Source: Candidatus Melainabacteria bacterium
GTDB lineage: Bacteria > Cyanobacteriota > Vampirovibrionia > Obscuribacterales > Obscuribacteraceae
Length of the DNA: 64,000 nucleotides
Assembly: GCA_016212515.1 (NCBI GenBank)
Contig: JACRFZ010000019.1
Location: 30,764-94,763, forward strand
Direction of reading: 5' to 3'
Position 1 is the stretch's first letter, and every line of letters begins with the position of its first letter. The notes under the pieces are model-generated. The model saw only the letters and a program-made list of their open reading frames with translations, searched no databases and was not told the DNA's origin. This document shows, piece after piece, positions 35,247 to 43,522 of the stretch. Position numbers and translations under genes: made by a program.

Positions 35247-36029
35247 ATGGAACCGGTGTCCAACTTGCCAGAGTGGGAGCGCAGACTATTTCAGCCCGGT
35301 GGTGGAGACGCCTTTCTTTTTTACGTAGTCTTTGGGCAGTTCCATCAGCCTATGACAATTTCGGGAAGTCATTACAAAACCGCAGGCTTACCCAAGCCGG
35401 TAACACTGGGACTCTATGAAAGAGAGAACGAGCCTCAAACCCTGGAATCCTTCGTTCAGGGCTTCCTGGCGCAAAAGCTGAAGGAAGAAGAACCGGAAAT
35501 ATTTGCCGCCGTGACGGAGGCACCACAATGCCTTGTCATCAGTGGTACCGTAAAAGACCCGGACAACCTCAACTACTTAAGAGATACCCTGGGAGTCATC
35601 TCTGCCATGCTGGACAATGGCGGAGTCGCTGTCTACGACCCCCAGAAATTCCACTGGTGGAGTCCTAAACATTGGAAAGAAGCCATCCAGAAACCCAAGG
35701 ACCCGGCCCTAAATCAACATGTTTCCATCCTCATTTCTCTGGAAAATGAGAAGTCCGGAGACAAAAATGGACCGGTCTGGCTGCATACACGAGGGCTGCG
35801 CAAATTCGGTAGGCCGGACTTGAGCCTGCGAAACCTGGATCAATCGCGCCTGGACGCGGGAGTGGACCTTTGCAATTACTTGATAGAAGACCAGATTATG
35901 GGTTTGCAATTATGCGAAGGGCAAACCCTCGATGCACCGGGACTGCCCTTCGGTATAACATGCCATCCCACCGGGAATCTGGAAGATCCGGATTTCAACA
36001 ACGTACATATTGAGATCCGATTACCTTGA
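35247..36029 (+). CDS. Cytoplasmic protein of unknown function
   Basis: A 260-aa protein with no signal peptide. It contains GVAVYDPQKFHWWSPKHW (about 130-147) and the conserved-looking WLHTRGLRKFGRPDLS (about 171-186), a pattern that might belong to the DUF4261-like group, but I cannot be sure. The ATG follows GAGGAATTGC. No catalytic motif was recognised. It stands alone in its transcription unit with its own promoter candidate. Confidence 0.65.
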   Translation: MEPVSNLPEWERRLFQPGGGDAFLFYVVFGQFHQPMTISGSHYKTAGLPKPVTLGLYERENEPQTLESFVQGFLAQKLKEEEPEIFAAVTEAPQCLVISGTVKDPDNLNYLRDTLGVISAMLDNGGVAVYDPQKFHWWSPKHWKEAIQKPKDPALNQHVSILISLENEKSGDKNGPVWLHTRGLRKFGRPDLSLRNLDQSRLDAGVDLCNYLIEDQIMGLQLCEGQTLDAPGLPFGITCHPTGNLEDPDFNNVHIEIRLP

Positions 36030-36213
36030 TCTGTTCGGTTACTGAGGCCGGACTGAACAAAGGATTAAACCCGGCGAGAGTATATAAAACACACCGAGAA
36101 GCGACATGAGGCAACCAGTCAAGCTGATATACTCTAGCCACACTGGTAAAAACTATTGATGCCTGGCCCTGAGACCTTTGTCTTTGAGTCGGCGATTAAC
36201 TGGAGGCGTTTTC

Positions 36214-36735
36214 ATGAGTACCCTGGTTGTAATTGGCTATGACGATATACACAAAGCCCAGGAGATGCGCATACATCTTCTCAAGCTGCAAAGAGACTAT
36301 TTGATAGACCTGGAAGACGCAGTGGTGGTGGAAAGAGATGCCAAAGGCAAAATCAAACTGCACCAGATGATCCCCATGACTGCCATGGGCGCTATGCAAG
36401 GCGGATTCTGGGGCACTCTAATAGGCTGCCTTTTCTTCGCTCCCATTTTCGGTATGGCAGTAGGAGCTGCCGGCGGTGCTATCTCCGGCGCTCTCGCCGA
36501 CGTCGGCATCAATGATGATTTCATGAAGGAACTGGGAGAGACCCTGACACCGGGTAAATCAGCACTTTGCGTTCTAATCAAGCAAATGACGGAAGACAAG
36601 GTTCTGGAAGATTTGCACGGAACTGGCGGCAAAGTGCTGAAGACTAATCTCTCCAAAGAAGACGAGAGCAAACTACAAGAAGCCCTCGGCACCGCCCGCA
36701 AAGCCGTAAGCGAAACAGCCACGGCCGCCGTATAG
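36214..36735 (+). CDS. DUF1269-type membrane protein
   Basis: A 173-aa protein. Its N-terminal half (STLVVIGYDDIHKAQEMRIHL, DLEDAVVVERDAKGKIKLHQ) is ferredoxin-like, followed by a Gly/Ala-rich hairpin of membrane segments (about 60-95) and LTPGKSALCVLIKQ, all typical of DUF1269. The ATG at 36214 has GGAGGCG before it; a longer frame begins at 36178 but lacks a site. The function is unknown. A strong terminator follows. Confidence 0.88.
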   Translation: MSTLVVIGYDDIHKAQEMRIHLLKLQRDYLIDLEDAVVVERDAKGKIKLHQMIPMTAMGAMQGGFWGTLIGCLFFAPIFGMAVGAAGGAISGALADVGINDDFMKELGETLTPGKSALCVLIKQMTEDKVLEDLHGTGGKVLKTNLSKEDESKLQEALGTARKAVSETATAAV

Positions 36736-36753
36736 ATAGACTCAAAAAACAAG

Positions 36754-36788
36754 AAAGACGAAGTCGGACATGTTCCGGCTTCGTCTTT
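36754..36788 (+). terminator. Terminator of the DUF1269-type gene
   Basis: AAAGACGAAGTCGGA pairs with TCCGGCTTCGTCTTT (15 pairs, one of them G-U) and TGTTTCT follows. It lies 18 bp after the stop codon. It is a good factor-independent terminator. Confidence 0.85.
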
Positions 36789-36846
36789 GTTTCTGCAGCA
36801 AGGCTAAAATGCACAAGAGTCGACGCCACCACTTACGGTGCCAGAC

Positions 36847-37890
36847 CTATTTCAAATTGATTTTCCACTTCTGCAAAATATTCTTGGCCGCATCGCTTTG
36901 CTTAATTTGCTCAGTCACACCTTGCATCTCGGCATTGACACTCTCATTGCTCAATCCGGCCAGGGAATATCTCATAAGATTATGTATTTGATCGTAGTAG
37001 TCGAGACCAAGCTGTTCAAAAATTTCCGGCACATTCGCAATACGCATCAAGCGCCAGTCGCCAAACATGCCTGACTTAGTGAGCTCCAATTTCACCACGA
37101 ATTCACCATTTAGTTTGGGGCTGAAAAACGAAAACCCCACCCGGGCAATTTCACCACCACGATCATCGCTAAAAATCTTACAACTGCTCAAGCCGCGAAA
37201 ATTTTCACGAGTCAGACCATATTCGTTTAATAGCAGGCGAAGCTTTTCCTGGCGCTGGCTGGGATGACAACCGAGCAGTCGGCCTGGTAGCGTCTCCGGA
37301 TGCTTGTATATGTAAGTCCACATCCGATCATGGGCGACCCGCTTCAGTCGCTCGGCTGAACTGCCGGCGGCGCGACTGGCGACATTCAGAAGCGTCTTTA
37401 CATCATCCGGTCGAACCGCCGGAGAGGCAGCCATGGCCGGGGCAAATATGGGCAACAACTCGATGCCTGTCTGGACCCGACCAAGCTGGGGTAACCTTCT
37501 CTCAGGCAAATCCAGACTTCCCACGGTTACAGTCCTGCGCACAGCGCTTTTGAGATCACGGGCCAAACCGGTTACAACCAGGGCGATGGCGCCACGGCTG
37601 ACCTGAACCTGAAAACTTGTCAGGCCGGGCGTGGATTCAGCCGGTCGGAGAATCAGATCGGCCAGAAGCTCATCTATGAATCCGTCAATATCAACCCTCC
37701 GCTCGAAATTCTCGCGGTCGTGCTGGTAGGCGGCAAAAGCCGCGTCCTGAAGTGCATACAAGGGGGTAGTCATCCAAAGTAAATACAAGGTCGAGAAAAA
37801 CAAACCCAGGCAGAGGACTATTGAAATGACTTTGCGCAACACCATACACCGACGCAAGATTGAGGGGCGCGGAAACGAAACAGCCTCCAA
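36847..37890 (-). CDS. DUF2939-like membrane-anchored protein
   Basis: A 347-aa protein with one N-terminal transmembrane helix (about 20-40), then the segment TPLYALQDAAFAAYQHDRENFERRVDIDGF, which fits DUF2939 (short helix, then a polar domain). The rest (about 75-345) is an extracytoplasmic mixed alpha/beta domain. The frame opens with TTG at 37890; an ATG at 37845, just before the membrane helix, is an alternative. Neither has a good ribosome binding site. The role is unknown. Confidence 0.65.
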   Translation of the reverse strand: MEAVSFPRPSILRRCMVLRKVISIVLCLGLFFSTLYLLWMTTPLYALQDAAFAAYQHDRENFERRVDIDGFIDELLADLILRPAESTPGLTSFQVQVSRGAIALVVTGLARDLKSAVRRTVTVGSLDLPERRLPQLGRVQTGIELLPIFAPAMAASPAVRPDDVKTLLNVASRAAGSSAERLKRVAHDRMWTYIYKHPETLPGRLLGCHPSQRQEKLRLLLNEYGLTRENFRGLSSCKIFSDDRGGEIARVGFSFFSPKLNGEFVVKLELTKSGMFGDWRLMRIANVPEIFEQLGLDYYDQIHNLMRYSLAGLSNESVNAEMQGVTEQIKQSDAAKNILQKWKINLK

Positions 37891-37938
37891 TTATGATTCA
37901 TGAATGGACTTTTCGTAAAGGGAAGGCCGGGTTGAGTT

Positions 37939-38940
37939 CTAATGAACCGGCGCAAACAGGCTGGAGTCGATGTCCTTTTCCTTGGTTCCCTCCTCCAGCA
38001 TTACTTTTGGCAAGGCTTGCTTGAGCAACTTAAGTTCAGCCGGGCTCATATCACGAAGGCGCAACATTAATATCGATAGCTCAGGAAGAGCCTTCAGTCG
38101 ACATAACCCTTTCACTGTCACCTTTGTGTCGGCCAGGTGCAAGCGCTTGAGCTTTTTCATCTTCAGTATGCTGTCGATACAAGCATCGGTAACGTTATTG
38201 CGAGAGAGGAAAAGTTCCACCAGCTCCGGTAATTGCCAGACCTCCGCCACCAGCTTGTCGGTGACGAAACAACTGGTCAGACCGAGAATCTTCAAACTCT
38301 TTCGCTTGACCAGATGGGGTGCCACACCATCGCCCAAATTAGAACTGGAGAAAGTCAGCCTGTCCAGTTCCGGCAAACTACTGAGAGCCTGCACCGAAGC
38401 CGGACTGATGCGTAGAAAAGACAAATTGAGAGACTGTAATTTGCGGAGTCTGGCAAACTGCTTAACTCCCGCATCTGTCAAATCCGTTCCATTGGCATCG
38501 AGATAGACCAAATTTGCAAGGGCTGAAATTACTGCGGCATCTTTATCTTCTACTTCCAAACTGGCAAGCTCCAGCTTCCGCACATACTGCCCGGGAATAG
38601 AGGCCAGGGCACTGCAATTGGTAGCACCAAAGTAATTTAGCTTGAGATAGATCCGGCAATCGGCCGGTATCTGGACCGTACCCATGGCATAGGCCGGACG
38701 AGTGATCACCTCATCTTGAGCCAGGAGAGTGCCTCTCGGTCGCACCACTAAAAAACGACCGATACTCTGCGCCGGAAATCTCAGAAGTACTTTATCGGAC
38801 CGTGCTTTGGAAACTCCGCCGGAACTGGTCGTCCTGCCGGACTTAGGCTGCATATCTCCGGCCAGAACTGAAGAACTGCTGAGCAGAAGCAAGCAGAAAA
38901 GCAATGAAGCCCGAAGAAGCAAAAAAATGAGACCCCGCAT
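37939..38940 (-). CDS. Exported leucine-rich-repeat protein
   Basis: A 333-aa protein with a signal peptide (about 1-27, VLAGD) and about seven leucine-rich repeats of about 24 residues (about 135-315, for example LRKLQSLNLSFLRISPASVQAL and LPELVELFLSRNNVTDACI). Exported LRR proteins usually bind other proteins at the surface. The ATG at 38940 begins the signal peptide; no ribosome binding site is seen there or at the upstream start. It may be co-transcribed with the DUF2939-like gene, which starts 48 bp downstream. Confidence 0.82.
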   Translation of the reverse strand: MRGLIFLLLRASLLFCLLLLSSSSVLAGDMQPKSGRTTSSGGVSKARSDKVLLRFPAQSIGRFLVVRPRGTLLAQDEVITRPAYAMGTVQIPADCRIYLKLNYFGATNCSALASIPGQYVRKLELASLEVEDKDAAVISALANLVYLDANGTDLTDAGVKQFARLRKLQSLNLSFLRISPASVQALSSLPELDRLTFSSSNLGDGVAPHLVKRKSLKILGLTSCFVTDKLVAEVWQLPELVELFLSRNNVTDACIDSILKMKKLKRLHLADTKVTVKGLCRLKALPELSILMLRLRDMSPAELKLLKQALPKVMLEEGTKEKDIDSSLFAPVH

Positions 38941-39068
38941 GATATCAGTTTCGCTTGCCAGTGAGTAAAGCCTGCCGAACGCCAATCTGATGCCTGTCTC
39001 AAGTCTACCACCGGTGATGGAAGCGGAGATTAATAGCCACCGCTTTGTACAAATGTTAGGATCAGACC

Positions 39069-39836
39069 ATGCCTATCGGTCAGTTTCCCCTCGAATTTCA
39101 TACAATCTTTGAATTTCTTGCAATCGGGCTTGGGTTCCGCCTCTATCTGGCCAGAAGCAAGGGGCAGACTAGTCTGCCTGAAAACAAACGTTATCCGCTT
39201 ATAGCGGGAGCACTTCTAGGTGCCCTAATAGGCGCAAAAGCCGTGGTAGCTCTCAATCATCCGGAAATCTGGAACTCCGGCTGTCTGGACTTACTGGCCA
39301 GCGGCAAGGGTCTGGTGGGGGCCCTTGTCTTCGGTTGGCTCTTTGTGGAACTGGCTAAACTCTTCACCGGCATCAAAGAAAAGACCGGCGATACTTTCGT
39401 AGAACCGCTCCTTCTTGGGATTGGCCTTGGCCGTATCGGTTGTTTTCTGAGCGGCAAGTTCGACCAGACCTACGGCATAGCCAGCCCGGATTTCAACTTG
39501 CTGGGTAAGACCATCAACCTGGGAGTAGACTTTGGTGACGGCGTTCTGCGTCATCCCTGCCAACTCTATGAAATAGCAGCTCTGTTAATCTTCTGGCTCT
39601 GGTTGGCAATGAACCGAAATATCCCACTGTTTTCAGAAGCGGGCATGCAGTTCCGCTGTTTCATGCTCTACTACATGGCTTTCCGCTTTTGCATCGACTT
39701 CTTCAAACCGGTGCCCCACCTATATTTTGGACTCAATGCCGAGCAGATTTTCTGCCTGCCGGTAGTGATAATCTGCCTCGGCTCTATAATATGGAAACTA
39801 GCCGGTCCGCCAGCCAAGAAATTAATGAGGTCTTGA
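39069..39836 (+). CDS. Lgt-like membrane diacylglyceryl transferase homologue
   Basis: A 255-aa polytopic protein (about seven hydrophobic segments). It shows the Lgt-family signatures GLGRIGCFLSGK (about 123-134), HPCQLYE (about 162-168) and the C-terminal FRFCIDFFKP. True Lgt moves diacylglyceryl from phosphatidylglycerol to prolipoproteins and has Asn where this protein has Cys (RIGC), so it is more likely an Lgt paralogue. It stands first in an operon with the Tes-like radical SAM gene (6-bp gap), which suggests a lipid role. AGGATCAGACC precedes the ATG. Confidence 0.82.
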   Translation: MPIGQFPLEFHTIFEFLAIGLGFRLYLARSKGQTSLPENKRYPLIAGALLGALIGAKAVVALNHPEIWNSGCLDLLASGKGLVGALVFGWLFVELAKLFTGIKEKTGDTFVEPLLLGIGLGRIGCFLSGKFDQTYGIASPDFNLLGKTINLGVDFGDGVLRHPCQLYEIAALLIFWLWLAMNRNIPLFSEAGMQFRCFMLYYMAFRFCIDFFKPVPHLYFGLNAEQIFCLPVVIICLGSIIWKLAGPPAKKLMRS

Positions 39837-39842
39837 ATCAAA

Positions 39843-41276
39843 GTGTCTCCTCCCATCAGCGAACGTCCCTACATCTTTTACGAGCTGACCAATAGTCTGT
39901 GCAGTTCCTGCCTGAAGAAAGTGGAAGCCAAAATCATCTTTCAGGACGAGCGCGTTTATATGCTTAAGACCTGCCTCGAGCACGGTCTTGAGAAAGTCCT
40001 CATTTCCATCGACATCGAATACTACAAAAGAGCCCGCAACTTCCTCAAACCACCCCAGACACCGTTGCGCTTCAATACGGCAACCGTGCATGGTTGTCCC
40101 TACGACTGCGGACTTTGCCCGGATCATGAACAACATAGCTGCCTCACTCTCGTGGAAATAGCCGAGCGTTGCAATCTCACCTGTCCGGTCTGCTACGCCG
40201 ATTCATCACCATCTAAAGGGGGCTTTCGCAGCCTGCCCGAGATTGAATTTCTCCTGGACGAGCTGGTCAAAAACGAAGGCGAACCGGATGTGGTGCAGCT
40301 TTCAGGAGGCGAACCAACCATCCATCCGCAGTTTTTCGAGATAATGGATGCCGCCCGCAAGCGGCCGATTCGACATCTAATGGTCAACACCAACGGTATC
40401 CGTATTGCTAAAGATCGCAATTTCGCTGAGAAACTCGCCGCTTACAAAGATGGCTTCGAGGTCTATTTGCAATTCGACAGCCTCAAACAGCAGGCTCTTG
40501 AGGTATTGAGAGGGGAAGACTTAAGACAGGTGCGGCGGCAAGCCCTCGATCATCTAAACGAATTCGATATTTCCACAACCCTGGTGGTAACACTGCAGAA
40601 GGGCCTGAACGATCAAGAAATAGGCGAGATCATCGACTTTGCCCTGAAAGAGCCCTGCGTGCGCGGAGTTACCTTTCAGCCGGTGCAATCGGCGGGACGA
40701 CTGGAGACATTCAACCCGGCCAAAGACCGCCTTACACTCTCGGAAGTACGGGCGCAAATACTGAAGCAAAGCCCTATATTCTCCCAAGCGGATATACTGC
40801 CTGTGCCCTGCCATCCTGATTGTATAGCTATGGCTTACGCTCTCAAACTGGAAGGCAAAGTGGTGCCGCTTTCGGGGCTCATTTCCCCGGAAGAATTGCT
40901 CAAAGGGCGAAATACCATTCAATATGAGCAAGACCCGCTTATGAAGGAAAAACTCTTCCAGCTCTTCTCTCTCAATCAAGCAGAGAAAAACACCTCTCAT
41001 GCCGTGGGCGACCTGTTGTGCTGCTTGCCGAAGCTGGAATTCCCGACGAAACTATCCTACCGCAATATTTTTCGAGTGATAATTATCGAATTTCTTGACC
41101 GCTACAATTTCGATGTAAGATCAGTAAAACGCTCCTGCGTGCATATCATGCACCCGGATGGGCGGGTCATTCCTTTCGACACCTACAATATGTTCTACCG
41201 CGAGAATCTAGAGGTCGGGCAAATAGCCAGAAACGGCATACAGAAAGCTGAAGTGAAACTGGACAGGATTAAATGA
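39843..41276 (+). CDS. Radical SAM protein of the tetraether-synthase (Tes) type
   Basis: A 477-aa protein. N-terminal Cys pairs (CSSC, about 19-22; Cys about 42) look like a zinc or rubredoxin-like knuckle. HGCPYDCGLCPDHEQHSC (about 81-98) and the radical SAM core CNLTCPVC (CX3CX2C, about 110-117) follow, then QLSGGEPTIHPQF and C-terminal cysteines (CHPDC; CC near 395; SCVHIMHPDGR). This arrangement is that of COG1964, whose archaeal members (Tes, MJ0619 group) join lipid chains into membrane-spanning lipids. The exact reaction here is not provable from sequence. The start is GTG. The next gene overlaps by 4 bp. Confidence 0.85.
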   Translation: MSPPISERPYIFYELTNSLCSSCLKKVEAKIIFQDERVYMLKTCLEHGLEKVLISIDIEYYKRARNFLKPPQTPLRFNTATVHGCPYDCGLCPDHEQHSCLTLVEIAERCNLTCPVCYADSSPSKGGFRSLPEIEFLLDELVKNEGEPDVVQLSGGEPTIHPQFFEIMDAARKRPIRHLMVNTNGIRIAKDRNFAEKLAAYKDGFEVYLQFDSLKQQALEVLRGEDLRQVRRQALDHLNEFDISTTLVVTLQKGLNDQEIGEIIDFALKEPCVRGVTFQPVQSAGRLETFNPAKDRLTLSEVRAQILKQSPIFSQADILPVPCHPDCIAMAYALKLEGKVVPLSGLISPEELLKGRNTIQYEQDPLMKEKLFQLFSLNQAEKNTSHAVGDLLCCLPKLEFPTKLSYRNIFRVIIIEFLDRYNFDVRSVKRSCVHIMHPDGRVIPFDTYNMFYRENLEVGQIARNGIQKAEVKLDRIK

Positions 41277-41599
41277 AGATGGCGAAAACCTACAGCCTGG
41301 AAGAAATGAAACAGAACTTCGTCAATTACTTCTCCTACACAGTGGGCATTCAGGTGCTGGTGTTTACAGGTTGCCTTCTGGCCAACTATCTAAAGACCAG
41401 TCTAACAGTCTTAGGGGCGATTTACAGTTTCTTGTTCATAGCCTTTAGCCTGTATGCCGCCATTCCCTTTTGCCTCTCCCTCTACTTCCTCACCTGGAAC
41501 TTCAGAAGCGGAAAAGCCCTGGGGCTTTTCACCGCCTCCATCGTTTGCCTGCTCGTATCGGCAGCGGGCTGTGCCCTGGGCAGCAAGATCTTGACGTAA
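41273..41599 (+). CDS. Small membrane protein of the Tes-like operon
   Basis: A 108-aa protein with three hydrophobic segments (about 20-40, 42-72 and 83-105). Its ATG overlaps the stop of the Tes-like gene (ATGA), so the two are translationally coupled. No family was recognised; a second ATG two codons later is possible. A role in the same lipid process is inferred from coupling alone. Confidence 0.7.
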   Translation: MKMAKTYSLEEMKQNFVNYFSYTVGIQVLVFTGCLLANYLKTSLTVLGAIYSFLFIAFSLYAAIPFCLSLYFLTWNFRSGKALGLFTASIVCLLVSAAGCALGSKILT

Positions 41600-41608
41600 A
41601 TTAAGAAG

Positions 41609-41638
41609 CGGGATTGACAAAGACTTGCCAATCCCGCC
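41609..41638. terminator. Hairpin after the Tes-like operon
   Basis: GCGGGATTG pairs with CAATCCCGC (9 bp, 12-base loop). It lies 9 bases after the stop codon, between two convergent genes, and can serve both. The T-tract is weak on the plus strand. Confidence 0.65.
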
Positions 41639-41673
41639 GGATTTCACTTTAGCTGCAGAGCCAATCTGAGCTC

Positions 41674-42537
41674 TTATTTGGCGGAGGCCGCCGAAACAGG
41701 AACTGGAATGGGCTCCACCGGCGACTCCACCAGAGATGGCACCACGGAAATGCTGAGAACTTCGCCCAGAGCTTTGCGAGCCAGCTTCTCACAGTGCTGC
41801 TCAAAGGCCGTGTCATTGGCCCAGCTCACCAGACCGATCTTGCGCAAGAAGGCGATGGTGTACCAGGCCGGATCGATTTCTTCAACCCGCATTCCGGCTT
41901 TAGCAGAGCCCGGACATCCGTGGTGATTGTTATGCCAGCCTTCGCCCATCGTAATTAGAGCCAGCCAGAAGTTATTGACGCTATCATCGGTGGTGGCAAA
42001 ATTGCGGTAGCCGATCTTGGGAATATGGGAAAGCAAGTTGAAGTAGAGCGTAACTTGCTGAATTATCAGCCCCGCCGCCAAACTACCAAGAGCAGCCGGC
42101 AGACCCCAGATCATCAAGATCGGTACGCGAAAGAGGAAACAAAGAAAACCGTTCAGGATGTGACCACGTTGCACATTACCGCCCTGATCCAGAAATCTGT
42201 AGATAGGATCTTTGATGAGGTCTTTGCTCATCACTTCAGGATCTATATGATCAGGATATTTCTCATCAAAGATCCAGCCGTAAACACAACGTCTGAAACC
42301 GTACATGAGAGCATGGGGGTCTTTTGCCGTATCGGAGTAGCGGTGATGGGCCCGGTGCAGGGTGGCCCACCATATTGGCGAAGTCTGAAAGGCAAGATAA
42401 CCGGAAGCCACGAAGAAATACTCCACAGCCTTATTGCAATGGAAAGAGCGATGAGAGAGGAGTCTGTGATAGCCGATGGTCAATCCGAGAGTATGGACCA
42501 CATAGGAAAGGAAGAAAGCGACGAGGAACTCTTGCAT
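41674..42537 (-). CDS. Acyl-CoA/acyl-lipid desaturase (delta-9 type)
   Basis: A 287-aa membrane desaturase with all three histidine boxes: HRLLSH (about 23-28), HRAHH (about 60-64) and WHNNHH (about 200-205). These bind the di-iron centre that introduces a double bond into fatty acyl chains using oxygen. Four hydrophobic segments are seen. The ATG at 42537 has GGGAGATCC nine bases upstream and is preferred to the TTG at 42567. It faces the Lgt-like/Tes-like operon and so may share the lipid topic. Confidence 0.93.
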   Translation of the reverse strand: MQEFLVAFFLSYVVHTLGLTIGYHRLLSHRSFHCNKAVEYFFVASGYLAFQTSPIWWATLHRAHHRYSDTAKDPHALMYGFRRCVYGWIFDEKYPDHIDPEVMSKDLIKDPIYRFLDQGGNVQRGHILNGFLCFLFRVPILMIWGLPAALGSLAAGLIIQQVTLYFNLLSHIPKIGYRNFATTDDSVNNFWLALITMGEGWHNNHHGCPGSAKAGMRVEEIDPAWYTIAFLRKIGLVSWANDTAFEQHCEKLARKALGEVLSISVVPSLVESPVEPIPVPVSAASAK

Positions 42538-42679
42538 GTACTTGGATCTCCCGGCGTCAAACGCCAAAACAAGGTGAATAGGCTAATCGAAAAAACTGTC
42601 AACCTGACAATTCCGGTCAAGCACTGGCACCGGCATTGCCACTTAAATATGAACAGGAAGCGCGAATAAAATCGGAGAA

Positions 42680-43282
42680 TCAGCGATAGAGAGCCGACTG
42701 CGGACGGCCTCTGCGAATGTCTTGACTCAATTCACCCTGTTCAACAAATTTGTCAGACCACTCAGTAGACAGCAACTGATCAAAGAACTGCTGGAGTGTT
42801 TCAGGAACTTCAGCAACCTGGAGCAGTCTTCGATTATCATCATCCGGGCCCGGATATTGATTCCAGACCAACTTATCTATATCCATACCCTTGCGATTGT
42901 AGTAATTCAGAAGGGCCAGACCGACTTCCTTAGAAACGGTCAACTTATCCTGAATCTGCCAGTCACGCAAGATAGTGCGGCCGATGCCGATGACATAATA
43001 AGCGCGCTCTTTCTCAAACTTAGGCTCATCGATGAAGAAGGCAAAACTTGTCTCATCGACGTTATCTATGTAGAGCTCACTTCTAATCTCAAACAATCTT
43101 CCCGAGGCGGATGTTATGGAGGTCGGACCAAATCCTGAGCTCATCAAATGTAACTCCAGAACACGCAGCAAGTGAGCATTGAAACTCACTCCTTTTTTGT
43201 CCGCCTGAAGTTGCAGCTGCTTACGATACTCCTCGGGTATACGCAGGCTGATGTTAGTGGTCTTAACCTTATCTCTGGTCAT
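42680..43282 (-). CDS. Ribbon-helix-helix DNA-binding protein with extra domain
   Basis: A 200-aa protein whose first 55 residues form a ribbon-helix-helix (TTNISLRIPEEYRKQLQLQA, then GVSFNAHLLRVLELHL), as in Arc/MetJ-type repressors. The rest (about 60-200) is an acidic domain of unknown fold that may sense a ligand or bind a partner. An inverted-repeat operator covers its own promoter region. It stands alone. It could be the antitoxin-like or regulatory partner of something elsewhere; no toxin lies beside it. Confidence 0.78.
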   Translation of the reverse strand: MTRDKVKTTNISLRIPEEYRKQLQLQADKKGVSFNAHLLRVLELHLMSSGFGPTSITSASGRLFEIRSELYIDNVDETSFAFFIDEPKFEKERAYYVIGIGRTILRDWQIQDKLTVSKEVGLALLNYYNRKGMDIDKLVWNQYPGPDDDNRRLLQVAEVPETLQQFFDQLLSTEWSDKFVEQGELSQDIRRGRPQSALYR

Positions 43283-43304
43283 CTATACTCGTTTACTCAC
43301 GAAT

Positions 43305-43336
43305 TACAATTTGTAGTCACTTGAATACAAATTGTA
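43305..43336. promoter_or_regulatory. Inverted-repeat operator before the RHH gene
   Basis: TACAATTTGTA (43305-43315) and its exact complement TACAAATTGTA (43326-43336) lie 21 bp apart start to start, about two helical turns, and 23 bases upstream of the start. Each half is itself nearly palindromic. On the minus strand the halves overlap possible -35 (TTGTAT) and -10 (TGTAAT) elements, so autorepression by the RHH protein is likely (inference). Confidence 0.7.
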
Positions 43337-43489
43337 GTTACTCGCTATCATATCACGGCAGTCGCAACCTCGTGGAGCCTTTAAAGGAGATCCGAGATTG
43401 GAAGCACATTAAACCTGCAACACAGCCACGAAGGGTGAACAGGGCGCACTTTCAACAAACAGGAAGCTTTACACAAGGTCTTAAATAGT

Positions 43490-43522
43490 AGCCGGACCAC
43501 CGGCAAGTGCCATATGCCGGCT
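43490..43522 (-). terminator. Hairpin at the end of the second Tad-like operon
   Basis: On the minus strand AGCCGG and CCGGCT pair around a 21-base spacer and ACTATTT follows. It overlaps the stop codon of the TadG-like gene. It is plausible but not strong. Confidence 0.4.

Noticed and set aside
42025..42669. 214-residue plus-strand frame
   Set aside because: It is antisense to the desaturase, whose three histidine boxes settle the coding strand.
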